A stretch of DNA of 10,972 nt, from positions 1 through 10,972 of the forward strand of contig JAAAOD010000117.1 of assembly GCA_009908535.1 (NCBI GenBank). Reading direction: 5' to 3'. The translations under genes were made by a program, and so were the position numbers. Shown piece by piece: positions 1 to 7,741 of the stretch. Under the pieces are notes generated by a model. The model did no database searches and was not told the DNA's origin. It was given only the letters and a program-made list of their open reading frames with translations. The stretch is from Verrucomicrobiota bacterium. Its GTDB lineage: Bacteria; Verrucomicrobiota; Verrucomicrobiia; Opitutales; Oceanipulchritudinaceae. Positions within the stretch are counted from its first letter, which is position 1. Each line of letters opens with the position of its first letter.

Positions 1-10
1 AGCTGCCGAC

Positions 11-226
11 ATGTCTGATCACGTATACAAGAAAGTCGAAGTCGTCGGATCCGCCACGGATTCACTGGAACACGCCATCGAAAACGCCGTCGAGCGCGCC
101 GGAAAAACGCTGCGCAACATGCGGTGGTTCGAGGTCGACGAGATCCGCGGGCACATCGCGGACGGCAAGGTCGATCACTGGCAGGTGGGTGTGAAAATCG
201 GATTCACTCTCGACGACCACAATTGA
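11..226 (+). CDS. Dodecin family flavin-binding protein
   Basis: This 71-residue protein matches the dodecin family in length and layout. Dodecins are small cytoplasmic proteins that assemble into hollow dodecamers and store or buffer flavins (riboflavin, FMN) or, in some members, CoA. The N-terminal strand (about residues 5-12, YKKVEVVG) leads into one helix (17-34, SLEHAIENAVERAGKTL). Two long strands follow, with R38-W39-F40-E41-V42 and W57-Q58-V59-G60-V61-K62. W39 sits where the flavin-stacking tryptophan of dodecins lies, and Q58 where the flavin-contacting glutamine lies. Only ten bases precede the ATG, so the promoter and ribosome binding site cannot be judged. The next gene starts 46 bases after the stop on the same strand, so cotranscription is possible, but the two functions have no evident link. 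Family assignment is firm; the bound ligand is inferred. Confidence 0.95.
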   Translation: MSDHVYKKVEVVGSATDSLEHAIENAVERAGKTLRNMRWFEVDEIRGHIADGKVDHWQVGVKIGFTLDDHN

Positions 227-272
227 GGGTTGATTGAGGCGGCCCGGCGCTCCGGTCTGAAAGCGACGAACC

Positions 273-1997
273 ATGCGAACGCTTGACGAATTACTGGACA
301 CGCTGGAGGGCCTCGAGGGCCGCAGCTACAAAGCCTACAAGGACATCCGGGGCCGCTACGACGCCGGATGGTTCGGATTGGATGTCCTCTACGTTCAGGG
401 GGATCCGTTCGCCGCGCCCAGCCGGGTGGAGATCCGCCTTTCCAACGAAGAGGCGGGCTTTCCGGACTGGGCGTTATCGTCGCCTGCGCGCCTGCGCGCC
501 CTCTGTGACTGGATCCACCGTCGACTCGAAAGGGCCGCGCCGAGCGGTTCGCGTCGGCTGGGAACCGGGAAAGGGGGACAGCTGGGAATCAGCCGGGCCT
601 CGCAAAAGGTGCTCGCACGGACCTCCGTGCAATGGAAGGACCCCGGCTTCGCGATCCGCCTTTCCGTCGGCCTTCCCGCCCGGGGCCGCCGCATCATGGG
701 GCGCGCCGCCGCCAACCTCTTCGCCGAACAGCTTCCGGACCTGATCGAGGGCGGGGCCTGCTTTACGGAAGGGGATGCGGAGGACCTCCGCCGTCACGTG
801 GAAACGGTGGAGGACGCCGCCGCGATGCGGGACCGGCTGCGTGACCACGGCCTCATCGCCTTCGTCGCGGACGGGGCGATCCTTCCGCGGCGTTCGGGCG
901 TGGACGACCGTCCCATGGAGTCCGCGAAAGCGGTGCCCTTTGCCGCGCCCGCGTCCCTGCGTGCCGAACTGGAGCGGCCGAATGGTCCCCCGGTCGTCGG
1001 CATGGGAATCCGGGAGGGCGTCAACCTGATCGTCGGGGGCGGTTTCCACGGCAAGTCCACCCTGCTGGAAGCCCTGCAGACGGGCATGCACGATCATCCG
1101 CCCGGGGACGGCCGGGAATTCGTTCTCACGCGGGACGATGCCGTGAAGATTCGTGCCGAGGACGGTCGCGCGGTCACGGGGACCGATATCAGCGCTTTCA
1201 TCCGCGACCTGCCCGACGGAACCGATACCACCGCTTTCACCAGCAAGGACGCCAGCGGCAGCACTTCCCAGGCCGCCGCCATCGCCGAAGCCCTTGAAGC
1301 CGGTTCGCGGCTGCTCCTCATCGACGAGGACACCTCCGCGACCAATTTCATGATCCGCGACGCCCGCATGCAGGCGCTCATTCATCGCGACGGGGAACCG
1401 ATCACCCCGCTGATCGAGCGCATCCGCGCCCTCTACGCCGAGGCCGGCGTTTCCGTGGTCCTCGTCATGGGCGGCAGCGGCGATTTCTTCGACTGCGCGG
1501 ATACCGTCGTCGGGTTGCGCGATTACCATGTCGAGGACCTCACCGGGGAAGCTCGCCGCATCGCCGCCGAACAGCCCCGCACCGTCGCCCCCGAAGCTCC
1601 CCATCCCTTTTACCTGCCACGCAAGCGCGGCCCCGATCCGCGCAGCATCGATCCGAGCAAGGGACGGCACGATGTGAAGACCCGTTCGCGCGCCCTCCGG
1701 AGCATCGCCTTCGGCATGGAGGAAATCGAGCTGGATGCCGTCGAACAACTGGTCGAGACCGGCCAGCTCAACGCCATCGCCGCCGCGCTCGTGGAAGCGC
1801 GCGGCTATTTTGAAAAGCATCCGCAGGCCGACCTTGGCATGTGGGTACGGGAAGTAGCCGACCGGGTGGCCGCCGAAGGTCCGGAATCCCTGACCAGCCG
1901 CGCGGAGGGGGATTTCGCGGAGTTCCGGGCCATGGAGCTGGCGGCGGCCCTGAGCCGGCTGCGCTCGCTGCGGGTCCGGCCTTCCTTCAGCGAATGA
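273..1997 (+). CDS. Predicted ATPase of the ABC class (ABC_ATPase family)
   Basis: A 574-residue soluble protein without transmembrane segments, close to the usual length of the stand-alone 'predicted ATPase of the ABC class' family (Pfam ABC_ATPase). Visible motifs are a Walker A variant GGGFHGKST (residues 255-263, K261 being the phosphate-binding lysine), an ABC-signature-like segment SGSTSQ (328-333) and a Walker B LLLIDEDTS (347-355, D351/E352). An N-terminal domain of about 240 residues precedes the P-loop. The spacing of signature and Walker B is that of ABC ATPases, but no permease or substrate-binding partner lies nearby, which suits this non-transporter family of unknown cellular role. 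The ATG at 273 has only a weak purine stretch (GAAAGCGA) upstream. Its last 11 bases overlap the 3' end of the convergent antiporter gene. Family membership is well supported; biological function is unknown. Confidence 0.9.
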   Translation: MRTLDELLDTLEGLEGRSYKAYKDIRGRYDAGWFGLDVLYVQGDPFAAPSRVEIRLSNEEAGFPDWALSSPARLRALCDWIHRRLERAAPSGSRRLGTGKGGQLGISRASQKVLARTSVQWKDPGFAIRLSVGLPARGRRIMGRAAANLFAEQLPDLIEGGACFTEGDAEDLRRHVETVEDAAAMRDRLRDHGLIAFVADGAILPRRSGVDDRPMESAKAVPFAAPASLRAELERPNGPPVVGMGIREGVNLIVGGGFHGKSTLLEALQTGMHDHPPGDGREFVLTRDDAVKIRAEDGRAVTGTDISAFIRDLPDGTDTTAFTSKDASGSTSQAAAIAEALEAGSRLLLIDEDTSATNFMIRDARMQALIHRDGEPITPLIERIRALYAEAGVSVVLVMGGSGDFFDCADTVVGLRDYHVEDLTGEARRIAAEQPRTVAPEAPHPFYLPRKRGPDPRSIDPSKGRHDVKTRSRALRSIAFGMEEIELDAVEQLVETGQLNAIAAALVEARGYFEKHPQADLGMWVREVADRVAAEGPESLTSRAEGDFAEFRAMELAAALSRLRSLRVRPSFSE

Positions 1998-3723
1998 AGG
2001 CGAAGGCCGCGAGGCCGATGAAAACGAGGACCAGCCACAGGACGGAGGTGCTGAAAGACGGGCGCTCCCTGTCCGGGGAGAAAATATCGGCCGGGCCCCG
2101 GTTCATCCGGAACCAGCGGTAGGGATTGGCGAAGGCGGCGGCGACCCGCTTGGCGCAAGCGGTACGCATCCGGGCGGCGGCTTCGAACAAGCCGAAGACC
2201 GGGCCGACCAAAAGCCGGTCCGCCACCGGCGCGCCGCGCCGGTAGAACCAGTCTGTGTCGAGGGCGATATAGGGCTTCCCGGCCAGTTTCCCGCGCAGAA
2301 TCCAGAAACCGATGAAGGTGAAGGTCAGCAGCTGGATCGATTCGACAAGGTGATAGGCCGTGTAGGGATGGTAGGAACTTTTGTAGGGAAGAATTGAATA
2401 CAAGAGTCCCGGCGCAATCCCGTAGAGAATGCAGAGCCCGGCCACCGTTCCCATGGCAAGGTACATGTTCCCCGGCAGGCGGGCCACCTCCAGCCGGGCC
2501 TCCTTTCCCCCGAAGGCAAAGAGGGGGATCTTCAGACCGATGCTCAGAAAGGTTCCCACGGAAGCGAGGAACAGTCCCAGCATGACGACAGGGTAATGCG
2601 CGTCCCCGGCCGCCGAGACGACCATCGACTTGCTGATGAAGCCGTTGAAGAGCGGGAAGCCGGAGATCGAAAACGCTCCGATCATGAAGAGCCAGAGCAC
2701 GGGCCTCATTTTCCGGGAAAGTCCGCCAAGCTCGCTGAGCTTGCTTGCGCCGGTGGCCTGGATGACCGCCCCCGCCCCCATGAAAAGAAGCGCCTTGTAA
2801 AGAATGTGGCTGTAGGCGTGGGCGGCGGTGCCGTCGAGGGAAAGCTCCGTCCCGATCCCCACCCCGGTGACCATGTAACCCACCTGGCTGATGATGTGAT
2901 ACGCGAGGATCCGCCGGATGTCGTTGGCAAGAACGGCGTAGACGACCCCGTACAGCGTCATCAGCACCCCCATGTAAACCAGCAGTTGCCACCCGGGGAA
3001 AAGAACCATGAGGACGTACACGGCCGACTTGGTCGTCAGGGCGCTCATGAAAACCGCCCCGGTCACCGTCGCCCTCGGATAAGCGTCCGGCAGCCATGCA
3101 TGCAGCGGCGGCAGGGCCGCGTTCAGGCAGACCCCGATCAGGATCAGCCATGCCGCGAGGCCGTCCCCCGGAGTAAAGCGGGTGAGGGCGAGGCTCCCGG
3201 TTGCATGGTAGTGCAGGAGGATCCCGGCCATCAGCACGGAACCGCCCGCGAGGTGGACCATCAGGTAACGGAAACCCGCCCGCAGCGAGGCCGCCTCCTT
3301 CCGGGCGAAGACCAGCCAGGAAGACGACACCGCCATGACTTCCCAGAAGACGAGAAGCGTGAAGAGATCCCCTGCGAAGGTCACGCCGAGGGCCCCGGCC
3401 GCGTAGAGCATCGCCATTGTGCGCTGCCCGCGGTCCTGCACATGGAAGGCGTAAAGCGCGCCGATCGAGGAGATGAGCAGAAAGATGATGCCGAAAAGGA
3501 GGTTGACGGGGCCCGTCTGGAAAAGGATCAGGTCCAGCCCTCCCACCTCGAGCGCGAGGTGACGGTCGGCGCCGGGCCAGAGCAGCAGGCCGAGGGCCGC
3601 CAACGGGGCCGCGACGGCGACGATCCCGCCGGCCCGTCCCTTCACCACGGAGAGGACGGCCGCCGTCAGGACGAGCCACAGGGCCGGAGGGAGATCAACG
3701 ATGGCGCTCATAATAGGATTCAT
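1987..3723 (-). CDS. Third antiporter-like subunit (MrpD/NuoL superfamily) with C-terminal extension
   Basis: A 578-residue polytopic membrane protein of the proton-translocating NuoL/M/N-MrpA/D superfamily. Family landmarks are E128 in the TM5 motif LFTLLVFWEVMA, the PPLHAWLPDAYP loop (205-216), K232 in TTKSAVYVL, H306 and K310 in YSHILYKALLF, and K365 in GFISK. The TM7 position that carries lysine in the two sister subunits is asparagine here (N201 in VCLNAALPPLHAW). It is longer than MrpD: after the core, about residues 480-556 form a hydrophilic stretch with DTDWFYRRG (490-498), followed by a final helix (about 560-577). In-frame ATGs lie at 3723 and 3711. The second has AAGGA about 11 bases upstream and gives a shorter overlap with the preceding gene, so it may be the true start (574 residues). 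Last gene of the operon; its 3' end overlaps the convergent ATPase gene by 11 bases. Family certain, exact role inferred. Confidence 0.9.
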   Translation of the reverse strand: MNPIMSAIVDLPPALWLVLTAAVLSVVKGRAGGIVAVAAPLAALGLLLWPGADRHLALEVGGLDLILFQTGPVNLLFGIIFLLISSIGALYAFHVQDRGQRTMAMLYAAGALGVTFAGDLFTLLVFWEVMAVSSSWLVFARKEAASLRAGFRYLMVHLAGGSVLMAGILLHYHATGSLALTRFTPGDGLAAWLILIGVCLNAALPPLHAWLPDAYPRATVTGAVFMSALTTKSAVYVLMVLFPGWQLLVYMGVLMTLYGVVYAVLANDIRRILAYHIISQVGYMVTGVGIGTELSLDGTAAHAYSHILYKALLFMGAGAVIQATGASKLSELGGLSRKMRPVLWLFMIGAFSISGFPLFNGFISKSMVVSAAGDAHYPVVMLGLFLASVGTFLSIGLKIPLFAFGGKEARLEVARLPGNMYLAMGTVAGLCILYGIAPGLLYSILPYKSSYHPYTAYHLVESIQLLTFTFIGFWILRGKLAGKPYIALDTDWFYRRGAPVADRLLVGPVFGLFEAAARMRTACAKRVAAAFANPYRWFRMNRGPADIFSPDRERPSFSTSVLWLVLVFIGLAAFAFIR

Positions 3724-3916
3724 CCTTTTGCAGGAAGGCTTTCCCCAGCGCTTTGGAGACGAGGATGAGGAGGACGCAGCCGACGAAACCGAAGGCCGCG
3801 TAGAAGAGCGGGATCCGGTCCCATGCGTGGGGGTGCGGATTCCCCTTTCCGAAGACGGAAAGCAGCACGGTCCCGAGAGTGATCAGGGCGAGAAGGATCC
3901 AGTGAAGGGTGCGCAT
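3695..3916 (-). CDS. Small two-helix membrane protein of the antiporter operon
   Basis: A 73-residue protein with two predicted membrane helices (about residues 5-22 and 37-57). They are joined by a polar loop rich in Gly, Pro and His (GKGNPHPHAWDR, 23-34), and the C-terminus is charged (KDESYYERHR). Distinctive residues are the run IPLFYAAFGFVGCVLL (35-50), with a Gly-Phe-Val-Gly-Cys core, then K55. It lies between the second and third antiporter-type subunits, 19 bases after one stop and overlapping the next start, so it is coexpressed with them and is probably an accessory subunit that packs between or anchors them. The upstream region has only a weak GAAAG ribosome-binding signal. I recall short proteins with a similar FYA-FGFVGC core beside Mrp-like operons elsewhere, but I cannot assign a named family. 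Expression as a real protein is likely; function is inferred from position only. Confidence 0.75.
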   Translation of the reverse strand: MRTLHWILLALITLGTVLLSVFGKGNPHPHAWDRIPLFYAAFGFVGCVLLILVSKALGKAFLQKDESYYERHR

Positions 3917-3935
3917 CTTTCGGGTCGGAGAGGGT

Positions 3936-5459
3936 TCACCCGCCGGGGGCCGGCGGCATCGAAGGGAAGACGGATTCCGCGATCTGCCGGGCCAGATCGA
4001 GGAGCGGAAGGGGGAAATTCGGGGCCAGGCCGAAGACCAGCGCCAGCACGGCCGTCACGCACAAGGGAACCACCATGAAGGCGGACGCTTCCCCGGAAGG
4101 CAGGCCGTGCTTCGCGTCCGGCGAGGGGGTTCCGAGGTAGCCCCGCAGGACGATGGGGAAAAAGTAGCCCGCGTTGAGCAGCCCGCTGAGGAGGAAAATC
4201 CCGAGCACGAGCCCCTGCCCGGCCTCGAGGCTGCCCGTTCCCAGCCACCATTTGCTGATGAAGCCGTTCAGCGGCGGCAGTCCGGCAAGTCCGATCGAAC
4301 CGATGGCGAAGGCGCCGAAGGTCCACGGCATCCTCCGGCCGAGGCCGTCCAACTCCGAAACCTTCGTCTTGTGCGAATGCACGATGATCGCCCCCGCACA
4401 GAAGAAAAGGGTGATCTTCATCAGCGCGTGGGCGGAGAGATGGAGGAGGCTCCCGGTGTAGGCGGTGGCGGAGGCGAGGGCGGCGCCCATCACGATGTAG
4501 GAAAGGTGCCCCACCGTCGAAAAGGCCAGTCGCGCCTTGAGGTCGTCCTTGCGCAGGGCGATGAACGAGGCCAGCAGGATCGTCGCGCCCGCGAAACCGG
4601 CGAGGAGCACGTCGAGGCCCTCCGCGCGCAGGGTTTCCGGACCGAAGACAAAGCCGGTGATCCGCAGGACGCCGAAGGCTCCGGATTTCACCACCGCGAC
4701 GGCGTGCAGGAGGGCGCTCACCGGCGTCGGCGCGACCATGGCCGCCGGCAGCCAGCTGTGCAACGGCATGATCCCCGCCTTCACCCCCACACCGAGAAGG
4801 AAGAGGGCGAAGAGGATCTGCAGCTGGCCCGAACCCAGGCCCGTCCCGGCGAGGAAGCCCCCCGCCGCGAAACTGTTCAGGCCCGTCGCGCTCTGCGTCC
4901 AGATCGTCGCGGTCAGAAACAGGAGGCCCGCCGTGAGCGCGTAGGCGAGGTACATGCGGCCCGCGCGCACCGCCTCCGGACTTTCCTTGTGCACGACCAG
5001 CGGGTAGGTCGCGAGCGTCAGCAGTTCGTAGAAAACGAGGAAGGTGAGCAGGTTCTCCGCGAAGGCGATCCCGATGGTCGCGGACAGGCTGAGCGCGAAA
5101 CTGGCATAGTAGCGCGTCTGGCGCTTTTCCCCGTGACCGCGCATGTAGCCGATGGAGTACACCGTCGTCACGATCCACAGCCCGGAGGCGACGAGGGCGA
5201 AATAGGTCCCGAGGGCGTCCGCCCGCAAGGCGAGCCGGATGCCGGGGGCGATCTCCAGCAGGGAAAGGCTTTGTCCGCCCCCGGCGTGGGCCACCGGCAC
5301 CAGTTGCAGGATGAGGAGGAATTTCAGCCCCGCCGCGAGCAGGCTGATGCCTTCCCGCAGGTTGGGATGCCGCCCGGCCAGCAGGATGCCGGGGATGGCC
5401 GCGAGCGAGACGAGGACCGCGTAGAGGGGAAAAAGGGTTGGCGAAAGCAGGCTGTTCAT
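3936..5459 (-). CDS. Second antiporter-like subunit (NuoL / MrpA N-terminal type)
   Basis: A 507-residue polytopic membrane protein of the proton-conducting transporter superfamily. It carries the full set of charged channel residues: E145 (TM5, LLTFLVFYELLTLATYP), K227 (TM7, GVGVKAGIMPLHSWLP), H252 and K258 (LHAVAVVKSGAFGVLR), H340/H344 and K348 (HLSAHALMKITLFF), and K403 (GFISKWW). The segment YSIGYMRGH (101-109) before TM4 and the HAVAVVKSG motif resemble NuoL and the N-terminal half of MrpA more than MrpD. Since no MrpA gene is present, this protein probably supplies the MrpA antiporter module. Its ATG shares ATGA with the mrpD stop and has no strong ribosome binding site of its own, so translation is likely coupled. 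Alternative labels in databases may be 'subunit D family'; superfamily assignment is certain. Confidence 0.92.
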   Translation of the reverse strand: MNSLLSPTLFPLYAVLVSLAAIPGILLAGRHPNLREGISLLAAGLKFLLILQLVPVAHAGGGQSLSLLEIAPGIRLALRADALGTYFALVASGLWIVTTVYSIGYMRGHGEKRQTRYYASFALSLSATIGIAFAENLLTFLVFYELLTLATYPLVVHKESPEAVRAGRMYLAYALTAGLLFLTATIWTQSATGLNSFAAGGFLAGTGLGSGQLQILFALFLLGVGVKAGIMPLHSWLPAAMVAPTPVSALLHAVAVVKSGAFGVLRITGFVFGPETLRAEGLDVLLAGFAGATILLASFIALRKDDLKARLAFSTVGHLSYIVMGAALASATAYTGSLLHLSAHALMKITLFFCAGAIIVHSHKTKVSELDGLGRRMPWTFGAFAIGSIGLAGLPPLNGFISKWWLGTGSLEAGQGLVLGIFLLSGLLNAGYFFPIVLRGYLGTPSPDAKHGLPSGEASAFMVVPLCVTAVLALVFGLAPNFPLPLLDLARQIAESVFPSMPPAPGG

Positions 5460-6937
5460 CCCAAACCGATTTCCGTCACGATGGGACGGAGGAAGGCCTC
5501 CACGATCCCGACATTGAAAAGGCCCGCGCCCACCAGAAGCAGCCCCAGCAGCAGCATGGCGAGGTTGGCGCCCCGGATCCGGGGGTGCGGACGGGCGGCA
5601 GGCGCTTCCTCCGCGTCTTCCTTAAGATACAGACGCTCGAGGATGCGGAAAAAGTAGGCCGCGTTGAGCAGGCTGCTGGCAAGGATCACCCCCACGCCGA
5701 TCCACAGGTCGACCCCGAGGCACCCCAGAATCAGGTACCATTTGCTGAAGAATCCGGCCATCGGCGGAAGGCCGATCATCGAAATGGCCGCCACTGTGAA
5801 ACAGGCGCTCGCAAGGGGGAATTCCCGGCTCGTTTTCCGGTTCAGCTCCTCGATTCGCGGCGCCGCTCCCCGCGCCTCCTCCAGCCGCGCGCTGAAAAGA
5901 AAGAGACAGGCCTTCATGAGGGCGTGGTTGAAGACGTGCAGAACCGCGCCGATAAAGCCGTACGGCGTGGCAAGCCCGATTCCAAGCGCGATGTAGCCGA
6001 TCTGCGCCACGCTGCTGTAGGCGAGCATGCGTTTCAGGTTCCCCTGCGGAATGGCCATGACCGAGCCCCAGATAATCGCGATCATCCCCGCCCCCACGAG
6101 GAGCTGCGAAAAGGGAAAATCCCAGCCGCCGAGGTCGGCCGGAAAGACATCATGGAAGATACGGATGAGCACATAGACCGCCACTTTCGTCCCGATCGGG
6201 GCGACAAGGGCCGTGCTCAGCGGCGGCGCGTAGGTGTAGGTGTCCGGCAGCCACTGGTGCAGCGGGAAGAGCGCCATCTTCAGCGCCATGCCCGTCACCA
6301 TGAGAACGAGGGCGATCCGGCTCGCCGTATCCATCCCGCTCGTTTCAAGGATCATGCGCAGATCCCCCATGTTGAGCGAACCGGTTTCCGCGTAGAGGAA
6401 CCCCAGTCCGAGCAGGTAGAAGGAAGCGCCGAGGGTCCCGAGCAGAAGATAACGGAAGGCGGCATGCGCGGAGCGGCCGTCCTTGCAGCCCAGCAGAGCG
6501 TAGCCGGCGAGCGCGCTCAGCTCGAGGAAGACGAACAGGTTGAACAGGTCCCCCGTGCCGATGATGCCGCCGAAGCCGCCCAGCATCAGCATGGCGCAAC
6601 TGCAATAGGCGGCGGTGGGCCGCTCCGCCGTCCCGAAGGCCATCTGAAAGAGCACCAGCAGTGCCACCAGGTTGACCGCGAGCAGGAAAAAGGAGGAAAG
6701 CGGATCCGCCACCAATTCGATCCCGATCGGCGCCGGCCAGGCCCCCACCGAGTACTGGAAAGCGCCCTGCCGCAGCGTGCGCAGCAGCGTCAGCACGCTC
6801 AGTCCGAAAGCGCCGACGCCGGCGGCCAAGGCCAGCAGGGACGGGATCCGCCGGTGGATCGCCCCCGCGGCCGGCATCAGCAGGGCCGCGAAGCAGTAGG
6901 TGAGGATGACCAGAATGGGCAGGTGCTCCCCGATCAT
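5456..6937 (-). CDS. mrpD: Na+/H+ antiporter subunit D (MrpD/MbhH type)
   Basis: A 493-residue membrane protein with the usual MrpD length and about 14 hydrophobic helices. It belongs to the antiporter-like subunits homologous to complex I NuoM/NuoN. Key residues seen are E139 in TM5 (LFNLFVFLELSALAGY), K220 in TM7 (GMALKMALFPLHQWLPD), K251 (GTKVAVYVLIR), H334/H338 and K342 (LHVFNHALMKACLF), and K399 in GLPPMAGFFSKWY. Together these form the buried charged axis thought to carry protons. It follows MrpC through an ATGA overlap, although a GGAGGAGG sequence lies about 9 bases upstream of the ATG, so it also has a strong ribosome binding site. Nothing is truncated or missing. The exchanged cation (Na+, K+ or Li+) cannot be told from sequence. 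Confidence 0.93.
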   Translation of the reverse strand: MIGEHLPILVILTYCFAALLMPAAGAIHRRIPSLLALAAGVGAFGLSVLTLLRTLRQGAFQYSVGAWPAPIGIELVADPLSSFFLLAVNLVALLVLFQMAFGTAERPTAAYCSCAMLMLGGFGGIIGTGDLFNLFVFLELSALAGYALLGCKDGRSAHAAFRYLLLGTLGASFYLLGLGFLYAETGSLNMGDLRMILETSGMDTASRIALVLMVTGMALKMALFPLHQWLPDTYTYAPPLSTALVAPIGTKVAVYVLIRIFHDVFPADLGGWDFPFSQLLVGAGMIAIIWGSVMAIPQGNLKRMLAYSSVAQIGYIALGIGLATPYGFIGAVLHVFNHALMKACLFLFSARLEEARGAAPRIEELNRKTSREFPLASACFTVAAISMIGLPPMAGFFSKWYLILGCLGVDLWIGVGVILASSLLNAAYFFRILERLYLKEDAEEAPAARPHPRIRGANLAMLLLGLLLVGAGLFNVGIVEAFLRPIVTEIGLG

Positions 6938-7305
6938 TTTCGCAGTTCCTCCTCCAGCTGCGGTTCGTCGATGGTCCCGAAATTCTCGTACACGCGCAAC
7001 AGCAGCGAGAGCGCCACCCCGACGGTCGCCACCCCGACCACGATGGCCGTCAGCATGAGCGCGTGCGGAAGCGGGTTGATGTAGCCCAACGGGCCGGTAT
7101 CCGGCACGTCCTCCCCCTGAATGGGCACGGTGCTCCCGTCTTTGAAGGCGACGATGATGAAGAAGAGGATGATCGCCGACTGGAAGATGGTCAGCCCGAT
7201 GACTTTTTTCAGGAGATTGCGCTTACAGACCACCCCGTACAACCCGATGGTCAGCAGGGCGAAGCACATCCAGTAAGTGAACCAGCCTTGAATGACCTCA
7301 ATCAT
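6934..7305 (-). CDS. mrpC: Na+/H+ antiporter subunit C (MrpC, NuoK-like)
   Basis: A 123-residue protein with three hydrophobic helices (about 8-27, 32-53 and 82-104), the standard MrpC/NuoK topology. The diagnostic segment NPLPHALMLTAIVVGVAT (77-94) matches the family hallmark, where Bacillus-type MrpC usually has DPLPQALVLTAIVI. Asn for Asp and His for Gln are therefore local differences, possibly typical of this subclass. The charged tail (EPQLEEELRK) is cytoplasmic by expectation. The gene overlaps the end of mrpB by 8 bases, has a GGGAGGG sequence about 11 bases upstream of its ATG, and joins mrpD through ATGA. In the complex MrpC sits beside the antiporter subunits and is needed for assembly and ion transport in studied systems. 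Assignment is firm. Confidence 0.93.
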   Translation of the reverse strand: MIEVIQGWFTYWMCFALLTIGLYGVVCKRNLLKKVIGLTIFQSAIILFFIIVAFKDGSTVPIQGEDVPDTGPLGYINPLPHALMLTAIVVGVATVGVALSLLLRVYENFGTIDEPQLEEELRK

Positions 7306-7741
7306 CGTTTCTGGACCCTCCCGACAGCCGGTCGAAAATGGATACGAGGATGCCCATGACCGCGATCGCGACCCCGACCTCGATGACGAGGATCTCCCAG
7401 TAGTGCAGGTCCTCCGGCGGGATCGCCTTGAAGGGCAGGCTGTCGTATTCGAGGTAGCGCCCGCCGAAGATCACGTTGGCCACACCGGCGAGAAGAAAGA
7501 CCATGGCCCCGAGGGAACCGACAAGGAGGGCGTAGTTCGCCGGGAACTCCCTCTCGCTGTCGGCCTTGCCCTCGCCGATCCGCATGAGGACCACCGCCGC
7601 CGCCAGCAGGCCTCCGCCCTGGAAGCCGCCCCCCGGGCTGTAGTGACCATGGAATACGACGTAAATGGCGAAGACCTGCAGGATCCGCGCGATGATCCGG
7701 CAGGACAGGCGTACGATCAGGCTGTCGGCGCCGACGATCAT
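7298..7741 (-). CDS. mrpB: Na+/H+ antiporter subunit B (MnhB domain)
   Basis: A 147-residue membrane protein with the MnhB-domain hallmark HGHYSPGGGFQGG (31-43). Hydrophobic helices lie at about 19-30, 44-55, 70-92 and 115-136. The loop after the third helix (GGRYLEYDSLPFKAIPPEDLH) is typical of stand-alone MnhB subunits. MrpB is an integral subunit of the antiporter, equivalent to MbhF in membrane-bound hydrogenases. The ATG overlaps the preceding stop as ATGA with no clear ribosome binding site, so translational coupling is likely. The 3' end overlaps mrpC by 8 bases. Function within the complex is known only from homologues, where loss of MrpB abolishes antiport. Assignment is firm. Confidence 0.93.
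   Translation of the reverse strand: MIVGADSLIVRLSCRIIARILQVFAIYVVFHGHYSPGGGFQGGGLLAAAVVLMRIGEGKADSEREFPANYALLVGSLGAMVFLLAGVANVIFGGRYLEYDSLPFKAIPPEDLHYWEILVIEVGVAIAVMGILVSIFDRLSGGSRNDD

Noticed and set aside
474..1820. 448-codon - strand open frame inside the ATPase gene
   Set aside because: It lies fully inside a gene with Walker A, signature and Walker B motifs. Its translation is low-complexity, rich in Gly, Asp, His and Arg, with no recognisable domain.
1940..1990. GC-rich imperfect dyad (GCCGG/CCGGC) after the operon stop as a terminator
   Set aside because: It lies within the ATPase coding sequence, has a long loop and is not followed by a T-run.
1805..3679. 624-codon - strand frame overlapping the third antiporter subunit in another frame
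   Set aside because: The translation is Arg/Gly/Pro-rich without membrane helices, whereas the overlapping 578-residue frame shows every expected antiporter motif. It is not evidence of a frameshift.
3909..5657. Long + strand open frame of 582 codons opposite the antiporter genes, and similar ones at 2596-3768 and 5438-7084
   Set aside because: These are antisense shadows caused by high GC content and third-position bias. Their translations are extremely rich in Arg, Gly, Glu, Pro, Gln and His without family motifs, while the opposite strand encodes clear antiporter subunits.
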